Shown here piece after piece: positions 29,232-38,487 of a stretch of DNA of 64,000 bases. The stretch lies in the NCBI RefSeq assembly GCF_014764505.1, contig NZ_JACXWX010000010.1, positions 86,001 through 150,000 of the forward strand, read 5' to 3'. The position numbers and the translations under genes were made by a program. Below the pieces are notes generated by a model. It was not told where the DNA came from. It saw only the letters and a program-made list of their open reading frames with translations, and made no database searches. Source of the stretch: Phormidium tenue FACHB-886 (GTDB taxonomy: Bacteria; Cyanobacteriota; Cyanobacteriia; Elainellales; Elainellaceae). Numbering within the stretch: the stretch's first letter is position 1; each line of letters starts with the position of its first letter.

Positions 29232-31055
29232 CTAACGTCCATCCACCTGGAACTCATCAAACCGCACTACAGACGAGTTTGGCTGACGCGTATCAAAGGC
29301 ATAGCTGCTGATGGTTCCAGTCGCTGTATCCAAGATGCTAAAGGCAGTAATGTCATTGCTTGCCAGATAAGGTTGGGCATTGCCTGCTTCATCTGCCAGC
29401 GGCGCAAGAGTAGGCAACACGGCTGCTAACCCGTTGGGATTGCCCATCGCCACATAGTCTAGATTGTCGTTGGGGGTCTGCCGCTGTTTGCTCGTTGAAC
29501 TGCCCGCCAAATAAGCGCCGTAGGTATTGCCCACGTTAGAGCTTTCCAAAAAATTCATGCCACTGGGGCTAACAAAGCGATTCCAGAGGTGCGAATGCCC
29601 ATAAAAAACAAACTGCACCCCCGCAGCTTCCAGCAGCGGCATCACATCTCGAATCAGATAGTCCGACTGGAGCGGATAGTCGTAGCGCACGGCTGTTGCT
29701 TGCCCTGCTGGAGTGCGATCGATCGTCTGCACAGGGTCAGTATATGCCGGAACAATGTTGTCGCCTAGCGAATGAGCCGGGTGATGAAACATGACAATTT
29801 TGTATTTTGCCTGCCGAAACTCTGGGCGATCGAGTTCTGCTTTAAGCCAGTTGTACTGGTCGCTGCCCGCCGAAATGGGCTCAAAGACGTGCTGTCCATA
29901 GCCCCAGCGGCTTGAGTCGCTGAGGTCTTCGTCTCGTTCGCGGTATCTGCCTCGGGTATCCGGCGTTAGGTTGGGCGATCGCCAAATGGCAGTGGCATAG
30001 AGGCTAATCAGCCGGACATCGCCAAAGCTAATGACATAGTACTTTTTGCCGCCCGGACTGCTGGTAGGCAGCGCAAAGAGTTCTTCATAGGTGTCGGTGT
30101 TGAAGGTGTTGTTCTTCAACCATGCCTGCTGCACCGTCGGATCGCCAGCAGGATTAATTTGTGCGGCAATTGTCGTATAGAGCTGCTCGGCTGCCGATCG
30201 CGGGTAGGGATCATTAAACTGATTGCCTAACGTGGCATCAGAAAGACGCCCCATCACCTCATGGTTGCCGATCGTCGGAAATAGCGGTGCGGATTGGATA
30301 ATCGCCCCACCGCGATAGATTGTCTTCGTGTCGTTCTTCTCTAGCGAATAGCGAGCGCGCCCTTGCAGGCTCGGAAAAAAGGCGTTACCGAGATTGCTAT
30401 CGAACCACTCCGAGGCACGATCGGCAACATCAACCAGATCACCGGCAAAAAAGACTGCATCCACCTGTCCCACTGTTTCAATCACCTTTTGCAGATTGGC
30501 AGGGGTCATCGGCTTGAGCTGGTGATCGGAGGTCAACAAAATCTTTAAAGGAGTGCCAGCAGGCGGCGCGGGGGCGAGGGTAAAGCGATCGCTGGTCAGG
30601 GTTTTGCCATCTTCGCGCAGGCTAACCACGCGATACGGCACGCGCCCCGTGATGCCTTTGACTTCTGCCTCATGCCGCCAGATATCTCTGGGAGTCGGGG
30701 CTTGGTAAATTTGCCCTTCTTCTGTCTGCGCTCCCACTTTAGATTGCTGGTCTTCTCGAACACGGCTCAGCTTTGTTGTAAATGCGGCGACCTGCTGCGA
30801 CAAGGGTTGGTCTGGTGCTGCTCCATATTCCACCCGGTGCTCTGATCCAGCAAACTCTGTGAACCATACGACCCGCACTGAATTGGGCGTCGGCAACTGC
30901 AAAAATGGATCGGTGAGAAGGGCAGGCGATCTAAACCCAGTTTGCAGCCCCAACTGCACCGCCAACAGGATGAACGCTAAACCAAACAGTGTGGCAATCG
31001 CCAGCAGCAGGAGGCGACCATTAGAAATGTGGGTGAAAGCGGTACGCAGACTCAA
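29232..31055 (-). CDS. Membrane-anchored metallophosphatase with purple-acid-phosphatase-like layout
   Basis: The 607-residue product has an N-terminal membrane helix (LLLLAIATLFGLAFILLAV), a fibronectin-like domain (about 45-160, with RVVWFTEFAGSEHRVEYG) and a calcineurin-type phosphoesterase domain. Metal ligands appear in AVFFAGDLVD, IGNHEVMG, VMFHHPAHS and FVFYGHSHLW. The domain order is that of purple acid phosphatases. It probably acts outside the cytoplasmic membrane on phosphoesters; its substrate is unknown. The start is a TTG at 31055, the only codon that keeps the anchor. Confidence 0.8.
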   Translation of the reverse strand: MSLRTAFTHISNGRLLLLAIATLFGLAFILLAVQLGLQTGFRSPALLTDPFLQLPTPNSVRVVWFTEFAGSEHRVEYGAAPDQPLSQQVAAFTTKLSRVREDQQSKVGAQTEEGQIYQAPTPRDIWRHEAEVKGITGRVPYRVVSLREDGKTLTSDRFTLAPAPPAGTPLKILLTSDHQLKPMTPANLQKVIETVGQVDAVFFAGDLVDVADRASEWFDSNLGNAFFPSLQGRARYSLEKNDTKTIYRGGAIIQSAPLFPTIGNHEVMGRLSDATLGNQFNDPYPRSAAEQLYTTIAAQINPAGDPTVQQAWLKNNTFNTDTYEELFALPTSSPGGKKYYVISFGDVRLISLYATAIWRSPNLTPDTRGRYRERDEDLSDSSRWGYGQHVFEPISAGSDQYNWLKAELDRPEFRQAKYKIVMFHHPAHSLGDNIVPAYTDPVQTIDRTPAGQATAVRYDYPLQSDYLIRDVMPLLEAAGVQFVFYGHSHLWNRFVSPSGMNFLESSNVGNTYGAYLAGSSTSKQRQTPNDNLDYVAMGNPNGLAAVLPTLAPLADEAGNAQPYLASNDITAFSILDTATGTISSYAFDTRQPNSSVVRFDEFQVDGR

Positions 31056-31130
31056 TTAAAACCGTGGAATACATTTACGTCAGTTCCAGTTCAACACAGC
31101 CAGGTAATGATCGGGTTAAGACGGGCAGAT

Positions 31131-31640
31131 TTAGCGGCAGCCCAAGGATTCACGCGTTTCTACACCTGTTTTGGAGTTGGCACCGATCGCCTTCTGGCAA
31201 AGCTCCTTAACCTGTGCGCCATCTAGAATGGCATCGCTAAAATCTGCGCCTGTGATGTCTACATTGTCAAAGGTTGACAGCAGCAAAATCGATTCGGCAA
31301 ACACAGCATCGGTCAAATCAGCTCCGGCAAAGTTGACCTGATCTGCCATCGCGTTCGTTAGGTCAGCCCCGTGCAGGTTCGCCTGCGTCATCACCGAAGC
31401 ACTAAACACCGTGCCGCGCACATCTGCATGAGAAAAATTAGTTAGTTCCAGGTTGGCGTTGGAAAACTCTGAGCCTTGCAGCTCTTGCCCCGAAAAATCT
31501 CGCCCTCTCAGGTCAGCGTTGCTGTAAGACATCGGCATTGTCCAATCTGCCCAGGCTGCCTCGCCCGGCAAAACGAACAGGGCGATCGCCATCATCCAAG
31601 CCAGCAGCCATTGCCTAATCTTAAGCACTTGCCTATCCAT
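31131..31640 (-). CDS. Lumenal or periplasmic pentapeptide-repeat protein
   Basis: The product of about 169 residues has a signal peptide (hydrophobic core [12 protein letters not shown], cleavage near AWA-DW), then about 17 pentapeptide repeats and a Cys-containing tail ([10 protein letters not shown], then [11 protein letters not shown]). That tail with two cysteines is shared with chloroplast thylakoid-lumen pentapeptide proteins such as TL15 and TL17, so a thylakoid-lumen location is likely. The ATG at 31640 begins the signal peptide; a TTG at 31655 is upstream. Confidence 0.8.
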   Translation of the reverse strand: MDRQVLKIRQWLLAWMMAIALFVLPGEAAWADWTMPMSYSNADLRGRDFSGQELQGSEFSNANLELTNFSHADVRGTVFSASVMTQANLHGADLTNAMADQVNFAGADLTDAVFAESILLLSTFDNVDITGADFSDAILDGAQVKELCQKAIGANSKTGVETRESLGCR

Positions 31641-31712
31641 AAACACCGGGAACAATTTTTTCTATTGTCGCATTTTGCTCTTTTGTCGGAACCGCCCAAG
31701 GTTATACCGTTT

Positions 31713-32306
31713 TTAAGCCTCAGCCCGCAGATACCCCAGCGCCACGCAGTCTTCTAAGACCTGCTTGACAAAACCCCATAGTGCTGGAGTGCCGACTGCA
31801 ACCGGCTGGACTCGCTGCATGACCCGATCGAGTGGGATATTATGCAGCCGCCAAGTGCCGCCTTGAGTCTGCTGATTGAGCAACAGGGGTTGAATTCGAT
31901 CGAGCGCTGCAGCAAATTTTGCAGTTGGCGTTTCACAAGCTTCAAATTCATCCCAAATCGATCGCAGATCTTGAGCCATATCAGCAGGCAAGAGCCCGAA
32001 GATTCTGACAGCCGCCAGTTCTTCCCGTTCAGCTTTGTTGAGATTGCCCTGCAGGTCGTAGCAAAAAGTGTCACCTGCATCGATCTCCACCAGATCGTGA
32101 AGCAGCAGCATCTTGAGAGAACGCAGTTCATCGACCCCTGGCAAAGCGTACTCTGCCAGCACAATCGCCATCATCGCCAAATGCCAAGAATGCTCTGCGC
32201 TATTTTCCCGCCGCGAAGCATCGGTGATTAATGATTGCCGCAATATTTGCTTGAGGCGATCGATCTCCAGAATGAACTGGATCTGCTGGCTGAGGCGATC
32301 GGACAT
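31713..32306 (-). CDS. HD-domain hydrolase (YfbR/HDDC2 type)
   Basis: The 197-residue protein has the HD-domain ligands in AEHSWHLAMMAIVLAEYA and LLLHDLVEIDAGDTF. HDDC2/YfbR-type enzymes are metal-dependent 5'-deoxynucleotidases, which is the likeliest activity. The protein lacks signals or membrane segments. It is on the same strand as the pentapeptide gene and the broken gene upstream. Confidence 0.85.
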   Translation of the reverse strand: MSDRLSQQIQFILEIDRLKQILRQSLITDASRRENSAEHSWHLAMMAIVLAEYALPGVDELRSLKMLLLHDLVEIDAGDTFCYDLQGNLNKAEREELAAVRIFGLLPADMAQDLRSIWDEFEACETPTAKFAAALDRIQPLLLNQQTQGGTWRLHNIPLDRVMQRVQPVAVGTPALWGFVKQVLEDCVALGYLRAEA

Positions 32307-32370
32307 AGCTTAACAGGTCTGCGCAACTCAAAGATTATAAGGCTTCAGTCAGACGACCAGATGTAGGCGA

Positions 32371-33013
32371 TCACTCTATTTGAATGGCGATCGGCGGCTG
32401 CAAGCAAGGGAACTGCATGACATCCGCAGGTGTTTGCGCGGAAGCATTAATTTCCTGATCCAAAACGCCTGCAAGCTGCAGAGCAACCGTGACTAGCTCT
32501 GAGCAAAACAAAGCGGAATAGTCGGCAAGGTGCTTCAAAGTTGTGTGTGTAAAGGCAGCCACTCCAACCTCGATCGCCTGCGTAAAATCATAGGGAATCT
32601 GCTGCGCTTCCATATGCCGTAGCCAGGTTTGCATCGCTGTGATCGCTTCTGCGCTTAGAGGCGTTTTGAGTGGCGACCACCACAGCTTACCGTCGTAAGT
32701 TGCGAGGCGCTGCGACAGCCATTGCATCTGCACACCTAACATACATTTTCCAGTCCCAACGCTAGGCAGGCTGACATCGACATGAGATTCAATAATCAGA
32801 ATCGAGTCACCGTAGGAATTTTGAGAAGCATTTTGTGGATCGTTGAAAAAGACGATCCACAAAATGCACATAGCAAGAGCGAGTTGCCAGCCTCACCAAA
32901 TCTGAAGGGAGGTCTGCTCCGCCAAATGCCAGCACATCACCGATCTTCAGCTGGCTCTCAAGCGCAGCATAGGGGAGGGATACAGAATGGGGTTTGACAA
33001 GGGGCTGGGTCAC
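32371..33013 (-). pseudogene. Frameshifted gene, probable NlpC/P60- or YiiX-like hydrolase family
   Basis: Two frames on the minus strand read as one protein. The first part (33013-32807) has LKIGDVLAFGGADLPSDLVR and ATRSCYVHF; the second (32871-32371) has IIESHVDVSLPSVGTG, LGVQMQWLSQRL and a C-terminal half with FCSELVTVALQLAGVL. The order (an early Cys/His region and a late CSELV) fits the YiiX/NlpC-P60 papain-like class. Joining them needs a one-base skip near a TTTT run at 32831-32834. A perfect 16-bp inverted repeat sits exactly at the break. This may be a true mutation, a sequencing error or a programmed shift. Confidence 0.7.
32828..32867. repeat. Perfect 16-bp inverted repeat at the frameshift
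   Basis: Arms GCATTTTGTGGATCGT (32828-32843) and its complement (32852-32867) are separated by 8 bases. It lies within the coding region of the broken gene. Confidence 0.9.
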
Positions 33014-33111
33014 GGTGAGCTTGATAGCAGCGGGACGATCGTAGCTTTTTTCTCTGCTACAGCATTATAGAGGAGGCAAATCTAATTAAAGCAAAGGTCT
33101 AGTTAAAGCAA

Positions 33112-33138
33112 AGTGTGCCGTGCAATGCACGGCACACT
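33112..33138. terminator. Near-perfect palindrome, probable terminator
   Basis: Arms AGTGTGCCGTGCA and TGCACGGCACACT flank one base, downstream of the minus-strand gene at 33194. Confidence 0.6.
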
Positions 33139-33193
33139 CTATCAAGCACACTAATCTAAGCAATCGCCATCTAAGCGCCAGTCCGTATCTGAA

Positions 33194-34117
33194 TTAACGC
33201 CGTCTGCCGCCAGTCCGAATGCGGCTCCCGCCGCTGCCAAAGCCGCGGTTCGATCTGGTCGTTTGTGGACGAGATGGGCTGGGAGACCGTCGCAACGTAG
33301 AGGAACCGTAGCCAGACCCAGATGGACGGTTAGTTTGGGTGCGGCGAGCCGTGGAGGGCGTGCGGGAAGGAGCTCGTAGCTGCCCTGTGGTGCGGAGACG
33401 CTGGTTGCGAACGGCTGTCGGAGGGGCATTATAGCGAGAGCTATAGTTTTCTGCCGCTTGGTTATAAGTGCGACCGTAACCGCCGTAACCCGTCAGCGCT
33501 ACACCAGGCTGATACACAGGTGGGAAGTAGTATTGCGGTCTAAACAGCAGGCTCCCCAGCGCTTGCCCTGCTAATGCACCCGCAAAAGGCGTCCAGAAGC
33601 TTGGCTCCTGCCGAACGACTACTACCTGCTGTTCACCGGTTTGGGGATCGGTTTGAGTTTCGGTAACGTTATGGACGTACTCAATGCGGAAATCTTCTGT
33701 AAGGTGCAGGGAAGGCTGACCACCCTCGAATTTGAGGTAGCTGCTTTGTCCAGCTTTCACTTCTTCTTCGGTTAGCCGTGCCATCGGTAAATTGGCACTA
33801 CGGTAGGTAGAAGGCTGACCGGCAGGGGTATTGAGCAGCATAACGGTGTATTCACCGTCAATGTCATTATAAGTGGCTTGCTGCACGGGATAGGTGCCGT
33901 CGGTGAGGCGGGGGTTGCTAGCTTCTGCAGTGGTCTGGGTAGGACGTGCAGCAGGGCTAGTACTAACCGGATCACCATATGACTGAGTGCTGCCGCAGGC
34001 AACAGAAGTGACCATCAGCATCAGCGCCATGGAAAACACGAGAAATCTACGAAACATGCCTTTAGGATGAGAATTAGAGTGTTTTGCGATGAGTAGCGAT
34101 CGAAAGACTGAATTCAT
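33194..34117 (-). CDS. Secreted Gly/Arg/Ser-rich protein of unknown function
   Basis: The 307-residue product has a hydrophobic N-terminal signal (MFRRFLVFSMALMLMVTSVA) ending in a Cys that may be lipidated, though the residue at -3 (Ser) is not ideal. The middle (about 60-190) is globular, with YNDIDGEYTVMLLNTPAG and DFRIEYVHNVTETQ. The last 80 residues are rich in Gly, Ser, Arg and Pro (GSGYGSSTLRRSPSPSR). Its start at 34117 lies three bases after the stop of the DUF1517 gene, suggesting coupled translation; an ATG at 34057 directly before the signal peptide is an alternative. Confidence 0.65.
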   Translation of the reverse strand: MNSVFRSLLIAKHSNSHPKGMFRRFLVFSMALMLMVTSVACGSTQSYGDPVSTSPAARPTQTTAEASNPRLTDGTYPVQQATYNDIDGEYTVMLLNTPAGQPSTYRSANLPMARLTEEEVKAGQSSYLKFEGGQPSLHLTEDFRIEYVHNVTETQTDPQTGEQQVVVVRQEPSFWTPFAGALAGQALGSLLFRPQYYFPPVYQPGVALTGYGGYGRTYNQAAENYSSRYNAPPTAVRNQRLRTTGQLRAPSRTPSTARRTQTNRPSGSGYGSSTLRRSPSPSRPQTTRSNRGFGSGGSRIRTGGRRR

Positions 34118-34120
34118 AGT

Positions 34121-34729
34121 TTAAAGCGGAATGAGTTCTGGGTAATGTAAGACCAACTCGTCGTCGGTCAGCTCATCGCCAAACTGGGCAGGAGAATAGT
34201 GAACTTGGATGGCGCGGAGCTTGCGGTCGTAATGCAAATTGATGATGGCTTTGAGACCGGCGCGGAGTGCACCCAGGCTGGCAAGGTCAGTTTCGAGGGC
34301 GCGAACTTCACCTTCATAGGCAACGGTTATCATCACGACTACGTTCTGCGTAATCGGGATCGTTAAAGGTTCTTCGGCAGCTTCATTTCCAAGACTGCTG
34401 CCATAGCGCTGGGCAGAGTCTGTAAATAGCTCAGTGACGTAGGCCTCGGCTTCCCCTTCTTCATAAAACACATCGCCTTCATTGGCAGCAGCTTGCCAGT
34501 AGGTGTCGAGCTGTAGCAAACTTTGACAGATATCTACCAATCCTTCGCCCAAAATATCAAGATTGCTGCCTTCAATCTCATCTTCAGAGTCGATCGCCTG
34601 TCGAGCTGCGCTGTTAAGCACGCCCAGCAGGGGAGCAACTTCAGAACCTGCTAGATGCACAAAAATGCGACAGACTGTAATGCGAGTTTTGCCGCTAATT
34701 CGATTGAAGCGATCCCGCCAAGCATCCAT
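34121..34729 (-). CDS. DUF1517-family protein
   Basis: The 202-residue product shows the conserved DUF1517 end: VVVMITVAYEGEVRALETDL, LHYDRKLRAIQVHYSPAQ and a C-terminal PELIPL. The N-terminal half (about 1-100) is acidic and mostly helical. No signal or membrane segment is seen, in contrast with many DUF1517 proteins that have a Gly-rich membrane region; the adjacent Gly-rich secreted protein may be a partner. Function is unknown. Confidence 0.75.
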   Translation of the reverse strand: MDAWRDRFNRISGKTRITVCRIFVHLAGSEVAPLLGVLNSAARQAIDSEDEIEGSNLDILGEGLVDICQSLLQLDTYWQAAANEGDVFYEEGEAEAYVTELFTDSAQRYGSSLGNEAAEEPLTIPITQNVVVMITVAYEGEVRALETDLASLGALRAGLKAIINLHYDRKLRAIQVHYSPAQFGDELTDDELVLHYPELIPL

Positions 34730-35555
34730 TCCTGGCTCTCCTCCGATGATGGCTGCGGTTGTTTGCCCCAGCCGTTTACACTTTCAGCAATTCTATTCTT
34801 ACCCTAGAGGATCGGCAGTGAGAAAGCCGTCTACCTATAGATCTAAACAAAAAACCAGCTGATCTGAAGCAACTCCAAGATACGGATTCCTGGTGGGGCT
34901 AAAGTTCGGTTGGACTGAACCGGTTGATAAACAGAATTGGAGCCATCGTAAGCACAATTCAGCTTCTCAACCGCGCCAATGTTTTGGAAAGAGAAGGTCA
35001 TTGCATGGCTCTTAGAGCGGCAAATAGATATTGCTCTATCAGTATTTGACGAATGATTCAATGTATATCGCTCAACATACCAAAATAGAGATAAATCTAT
35101 GTTCTTTAAACATGAATGAAACCTCTAGAGCAGCACTCGACTCTCCTCAAAATAACTTTAGCTTCTCGTTCCTTACAGCAAAGTTATTTTGAGGCAGCAT
35201 AAAAAATTTGAACTTTGCAATTTAATTTAATTCGTGAAGCTCTGGTGAAGATTGCAAGAGCTTAATATCCGTGAATTTACGCTGTATTGTTGGAAAACTT
35301 GCCATTTATTGCCCGAAAACTCCAGTTTATTCTCTGTAGCCGATCGGATATTAAGAGTGTATTGCTCTGCTACAGTCGGGGCAACTGAAACAACACAAAT
35401 TGCTTAACGAGTTCATATTGAAACTCGGCTGCGGAAGCTGCATCCAGAGTGGCTTCCAGAAATGCTTGCGCCTTGATTGACGCACAGCAGTGCAGTCATC
35501 GCATGAAATTTTGACTGGCTTAGGTGCTGTAATTCATCAGGAGTCTCTGGTACCG
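34730..35555. other. Gene-free region with a 14-bp inverted repeat
   Basis: Over 800 bp are without a supported gene. A perfect 14-bp inverted repeat (CTCAAAATAACTTT at 35146-35159 with its complement at 35180-35193, 20-base spacer) lies in the middle. The promoter of the GT39 gene is expected in the last 150 bp. Confidence 0.55.
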
Positions 35556-37226
35556 ATGGCAAATCCCTCAGCAATCGATCGCCCCCTAGTTCATCTCCAG
35601 TCCCTCAGGCGGACGATTCCTCCACGATGGCGGCTTCTGTTAATTGCCTGCATCATGATTGGGATTACCCTGCGGTTTGCCAATCTAGATGGCAAAGTGT
35701 ATCAGTACGATGAAACCTTTAGCTCTCTGAGGGTTTCTGGCTATACCGAAGCGCAAGCCGTTCAGCAACTTGCCAGTGCTGGTGTCATCAGCCCTCAAGA
35801 CTTGCAAGTATACCAAGAGCCACAGTCCGAAACTAGCATTGCCGATACCGTGAAAGGATTGGCGATAGAAGAGGCACAGCTAACGCCGCTCTACTTTGTC
35901 TTTGCCCGCTTTTGGGCAGAAGGATTTGGCAGTTCGGCTGGGGCAATCCGTAGCCTCTCTGCAATCGCCAGCGTGCTAGCTTTTCCGGCAATGTTTTGGC
36001 TGTGTTGGGAATTATTTGAGTCAAGGCTAGCGGGGTGGCTAGGCATGACTATTTTGGCAGTCTCGCCATTTCAGTTGCTCTATGCCCAAGAAGCTCGCCC
36101 CAACAGCCTCTGGGCAACTACTATTTTGCTCTCTAGTGCTGCTTTACTGCGATCGCTGCGCCTCCAAACAGTTACCAGCTGGGGAACCTATGCAGTTGTT
36201 ATGGCGCTCAATTTCTATGCCTATCTGTTCTCGGTGCTAGTAGCCATTGCCCATGTCTGCTATGTACTGGTTGTAGAGCGCTTGCGGTGGAATGCTCGGC
36301 TCAAAGGCTTTGGGGTCGCGCTAAGCATTGCGCTATTAGCATTCCTGCCATGGATGCTAGTAATTTTCTCTACGCTGCAGCAGATCGAAAGCGCCACAAC
36401 TTGGACAGCACAAGCGCACTGGCTAACTTTGAGAGAGCATGCGAAGCAATGGCTGTTTTATCTCAGCGCTAGCTTTGTCGATCCGGGTGATAAACCTTTG
36501 GGGGGATTGCGTTACTTCTTTTCGGCTGCACTTTGGCTGGTGCGGCTGCTGGTGCTGTATGGATTTTATCTTCTTTGTCGGCGGACACCCCTGCGCGTCT
36601 GGCTGTTTGTATTGAGCCTAACTTGGATTCCAGCGCTCGCTCTGCTGCTGCCGGATCTGCTGCTGGGCGGAACGCGATCGGCAGTGCCGCGCTACATGGT
36701 GCCGTTCTATTTAGGCTGCCAGCTCGTTATTACATACCTGCTGTCTCAGAAACTGCGCAGCACGCTAAGCGCAACGCCTTGGCGGCAATGGTTTTGGCGG
36801 GGTGCAACGGCAGTCATCCTGACGGCGAGTTTACTCTCTTGTGGGCTAATCATCCAATCCAATACCTGGTGGAACAAGATGATCAGCAATAATAATCCTG
36901 CGATTGCCCAGCTCATTAACCAGCATGATCGTCCGCTAGTCATCAGCGACGCGGGATTGGGCGATCTCCTCTCGCTCAGCCACTATCTTGATCCAAAGGT
37001 GAATTTGCTAGTCCGCCCTCACTGCTACACCGATTGCCAAGTCGATCGTGCCTACCGGGAGCTGGAAACTGTCCCCTTCTTACCGCCGATTCCCGACGGT
37101 TACAGCGATGTCTTCCTATTCCGTCCGCGTCCCAAACCTATCTGGGTGGAGCAGTTGCAACAGGCAAATTATTCCCTAGAGGTGTTAGCGAACCGGGATG
37201 ACGAATGGCTGTGGCGAGTGAAGTAG
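35556..37226 (+). CDS. GT39/PMT-like membrane glycosyltransferase
   Basis: The product of about 556 residues has roughly 10-12 hydrophobic helices. The first lumenal loop carries the acidic motif of polyprenyl-phosphate-dependent transferases, FANLDGKVYQYDETFSSLR. FQLLYAQEARPNSLWA is the second typical stretch of the family. It probably moves sugars from a lipid-linked donor to an envelope acceptor; the C-terminal 100 residues are soluble. The ATG at 35556 (GGAG about 12 bases upstream) is preferred to a GTG at 35490. Confidence 0.8.
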   Translation: MANPSAIDRPLVHLQSLRRTIPPRWRLLLIACIMIGITLRFANLDGKVYQYDETFSSLRVSGYTEAQAVQQLASAGVISPQDLQVYQEPQSETSIADTVKGLAIEEAQLTPLYFVFARFWAEGFGSSAGAIRSLSAIASVLAFPAMFWLCWELFESRLAGWLGMTILAVSPFQLLYAQEARPNSLWATTILLSSAALLRSLRLQTVTSWGTYAVVMALNFYAYLFSVLVAIAHVCYVLVVERLRWNARLKGFGVALSIALLAFLPWMLVIFSTLQQIESATTWTAQAHWLTLREHAKQWLFYLSASFVDPGDKPLGGLRYFFSAALWLVRLLVLYGFYLLCRRTPLRVWLFVLSLTWIPALALLLPDLLLGGTRSAVPRYMVPFYLGCQLVITYLLSQKLRSTLSATPWRQWFWRGATAVILTASLLSCGLIIQSNTWWNKMISNNNPAIAQLINQHDRPLVISDAGLGDLLSLSHYLDPKVNLLVRPHCYTDCQVDRAYRELETVPFLPPIPDGYSDVFLFRPRPKPIWVEQLQQANYSLEVLANRDDEWLWRVK

Positions 37227-37238
37227 CCAACTAGTTCA

Positions 37239-37263
37239 TCAGTCTGAGGGCTACTCAGACTGA
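37239..37263. terminator. Bidirectional hairpin between convergent genes
   Basis: A 9-bp stem TCAGTCTGA/TCAGACTGA with a 7-base loop lies between the GT39 gene and the oxidoreductase. The right arm includes the oxidoreductase stop codon. Confidence 0.6.
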
Positions 37264-38226
37264 TATCACCTGTCCTGTTTCTGCCGATCGGCGGGCAGCA
37301 TCCGCAACGCGCAGGGCATGAAGGCTAGACTCGATCGCCACATAAAGGGGTGCACCTGTGGTGAGGTGATCCAGCACGATTGCAGTGTCTTTGGCGAATA
37401 GTCCCCGCCGGCTGCCCATGTCAAGATCGCGAGTTTCGGTAGGCAGCACTAGCTTGCCTGTTTCGCCATCGATCAGAATTGCACCTTGGGCAGCATGAAT
37501 TTGTAGAGTGCGATCGCTCTGCCAAATGGCGTCGCCTTTCCCGTATACCACGTCTGCAGCCAAGCCACTGGCAAACTTGAGCTGGGCAGTGCAGAGGCAG
37601 GCAGTGTAAAAATCTGCTGGACTGCCTCCCCAAAACCGCGCCTGACTGCTGACACTAGCCACTCGCCCAAACAAATTTGTGAGTCGATGAATCCGCGATA
37701 CTGCCCCCATCAGCGGAAAGCCAAACAGCTGTGGGTGATAAGTCCACTTTTGGGGGGCGGGTCGCTGCGGCACAAGGTTCGTATAGCGGACGTAAAACGG
37801 CTCACCCACCTCTGCTAGCACCCCCTGAATTGCCAGGTGAATACCGCTCAGCAGCTCAATATGCTCGACATGCAGCAATGTTTCTTGAGCCGCTGCTAAC
37901 TTGATCAACGCCTCTGCCTCCCCCAGATCCAGCGAAAGGGGATATTCCACGACAACATGCTTGCCGTGTTGCAGAGCGGCCTGCACGATCGTCCCATGCT
38001 CAGCATTAACATTGGAAATCACAACCAGATCGATGTCCGATCGCCCCACTAGCTCCTGCCAGCTTGAAACAGCTTCCGCTTCATAGGTCTGGCTAAAAGC
38101 TTGCGTTTTATCAGCGGCATTACCTGCCACACCAACCAATTGCGATCGCGGATCTGCCTGGAATGCCTCCGCCCTAATTTTGGCAGCGTAGCCCGTCCCT
38201 ACTAACCCAACGCGAATAGACTTCAT
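37255..38226 (-). CDS. Gfo/Idh/MocA-family oxidoreductase
   Basis: The 323-residue protein has an N-terminal Rossmann fold (IRVGLVGTGYAAKIRAEAFQ), the VVISNVNAEHGTIVQAALQ stretch and HVVVEYPLSLDLGEAEALI, with the family's usual EKP replaced by EYP. The C-terminal alpha/beta domain completes the fold. Replacement of the lysine suggests altered catalysis. Similarity of this kind is also seen in biliverdin reductases, so bvdR is a possible identity; this is not settled from sequence reading. The ATG at 38226 is preferred to an upstream codon at 38235. Confidence 0.75.
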   Translation of the reverse strand: MKSIRVGLVGTGYAAKIRAEAFQADPRSQLVGVAGNAADKTQAFSQTYEAEAVSSWQELVGRSDIDLVVISNVNAEHGTIVQAALQHGKHVVVEYPLSLDLGEAEALIKLAAAQETLLHVEHIELLSGIHLAIQGVLAEVGEPFYVRYTNLVPQRPAPQKWTYHPQLFGFPLMGAVSRIHRLTNLFGRVASVSSQARFWGGSPADFYTACLCTAQLKFASGLAADVVYGKGDAIWQSDRTLQIHAAQGAILIDGETGKLVLPTETRDLDMGSRRGLFAKDTAIVLDHLTTGAPLYVAIESSLHALRVADAARRSAETGQVISV

Positions 38227-38415
38227 GAGGAGCAATCAAAAACCCTTCGATAAGTAGGCTAACCTAAATTGTCTACCCAATATGTTGAAGAGAGACAGGT
38301 ATGTTAGAGAGAGACAGGAGACAAGAGAGCCTTTGCTTCTCCCTCTGCCTCCTCAGGGCAGGCAGTCACAGATAGCGGTTACTTATACAAGCGGATTAAT
38401 TGCAAGCAGATCAAT

Positions 38416-38487
38416 TTAGTCAACGTAGCGCACGAACAAAGCGTAAGCTAAAGCATAAGTTGTAAACAGTAAAAGTACGGCTGGCAT
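38416..38487 (-). CDS. 23-residue single-helix membrane peptide
   Basis: An ATG at 38487 is preceded by a perfect Shine-Dalgarno AGGAGG eight bases upstream. The frame encodes MPAVLLLFTTYALAYALF followed by a short VRYVD tail and a TAA stop. It is one hydrophobic helix with a charged C-terminal end, the layout of small photosynthetic or respiratory complex subunits. I do not recognise it as PetL, PetN, PsaI, PsbT or another named subunit. Confidence 0.6.
   Translation of the reverse strand: MPAVLLLFTTYALAYALFVRYVD

Noticed and set aside
34843-35061. 72-codon minus-strand open frame in the gene-free region
   Set aside because: No recognised motif or ribosome-binding site.
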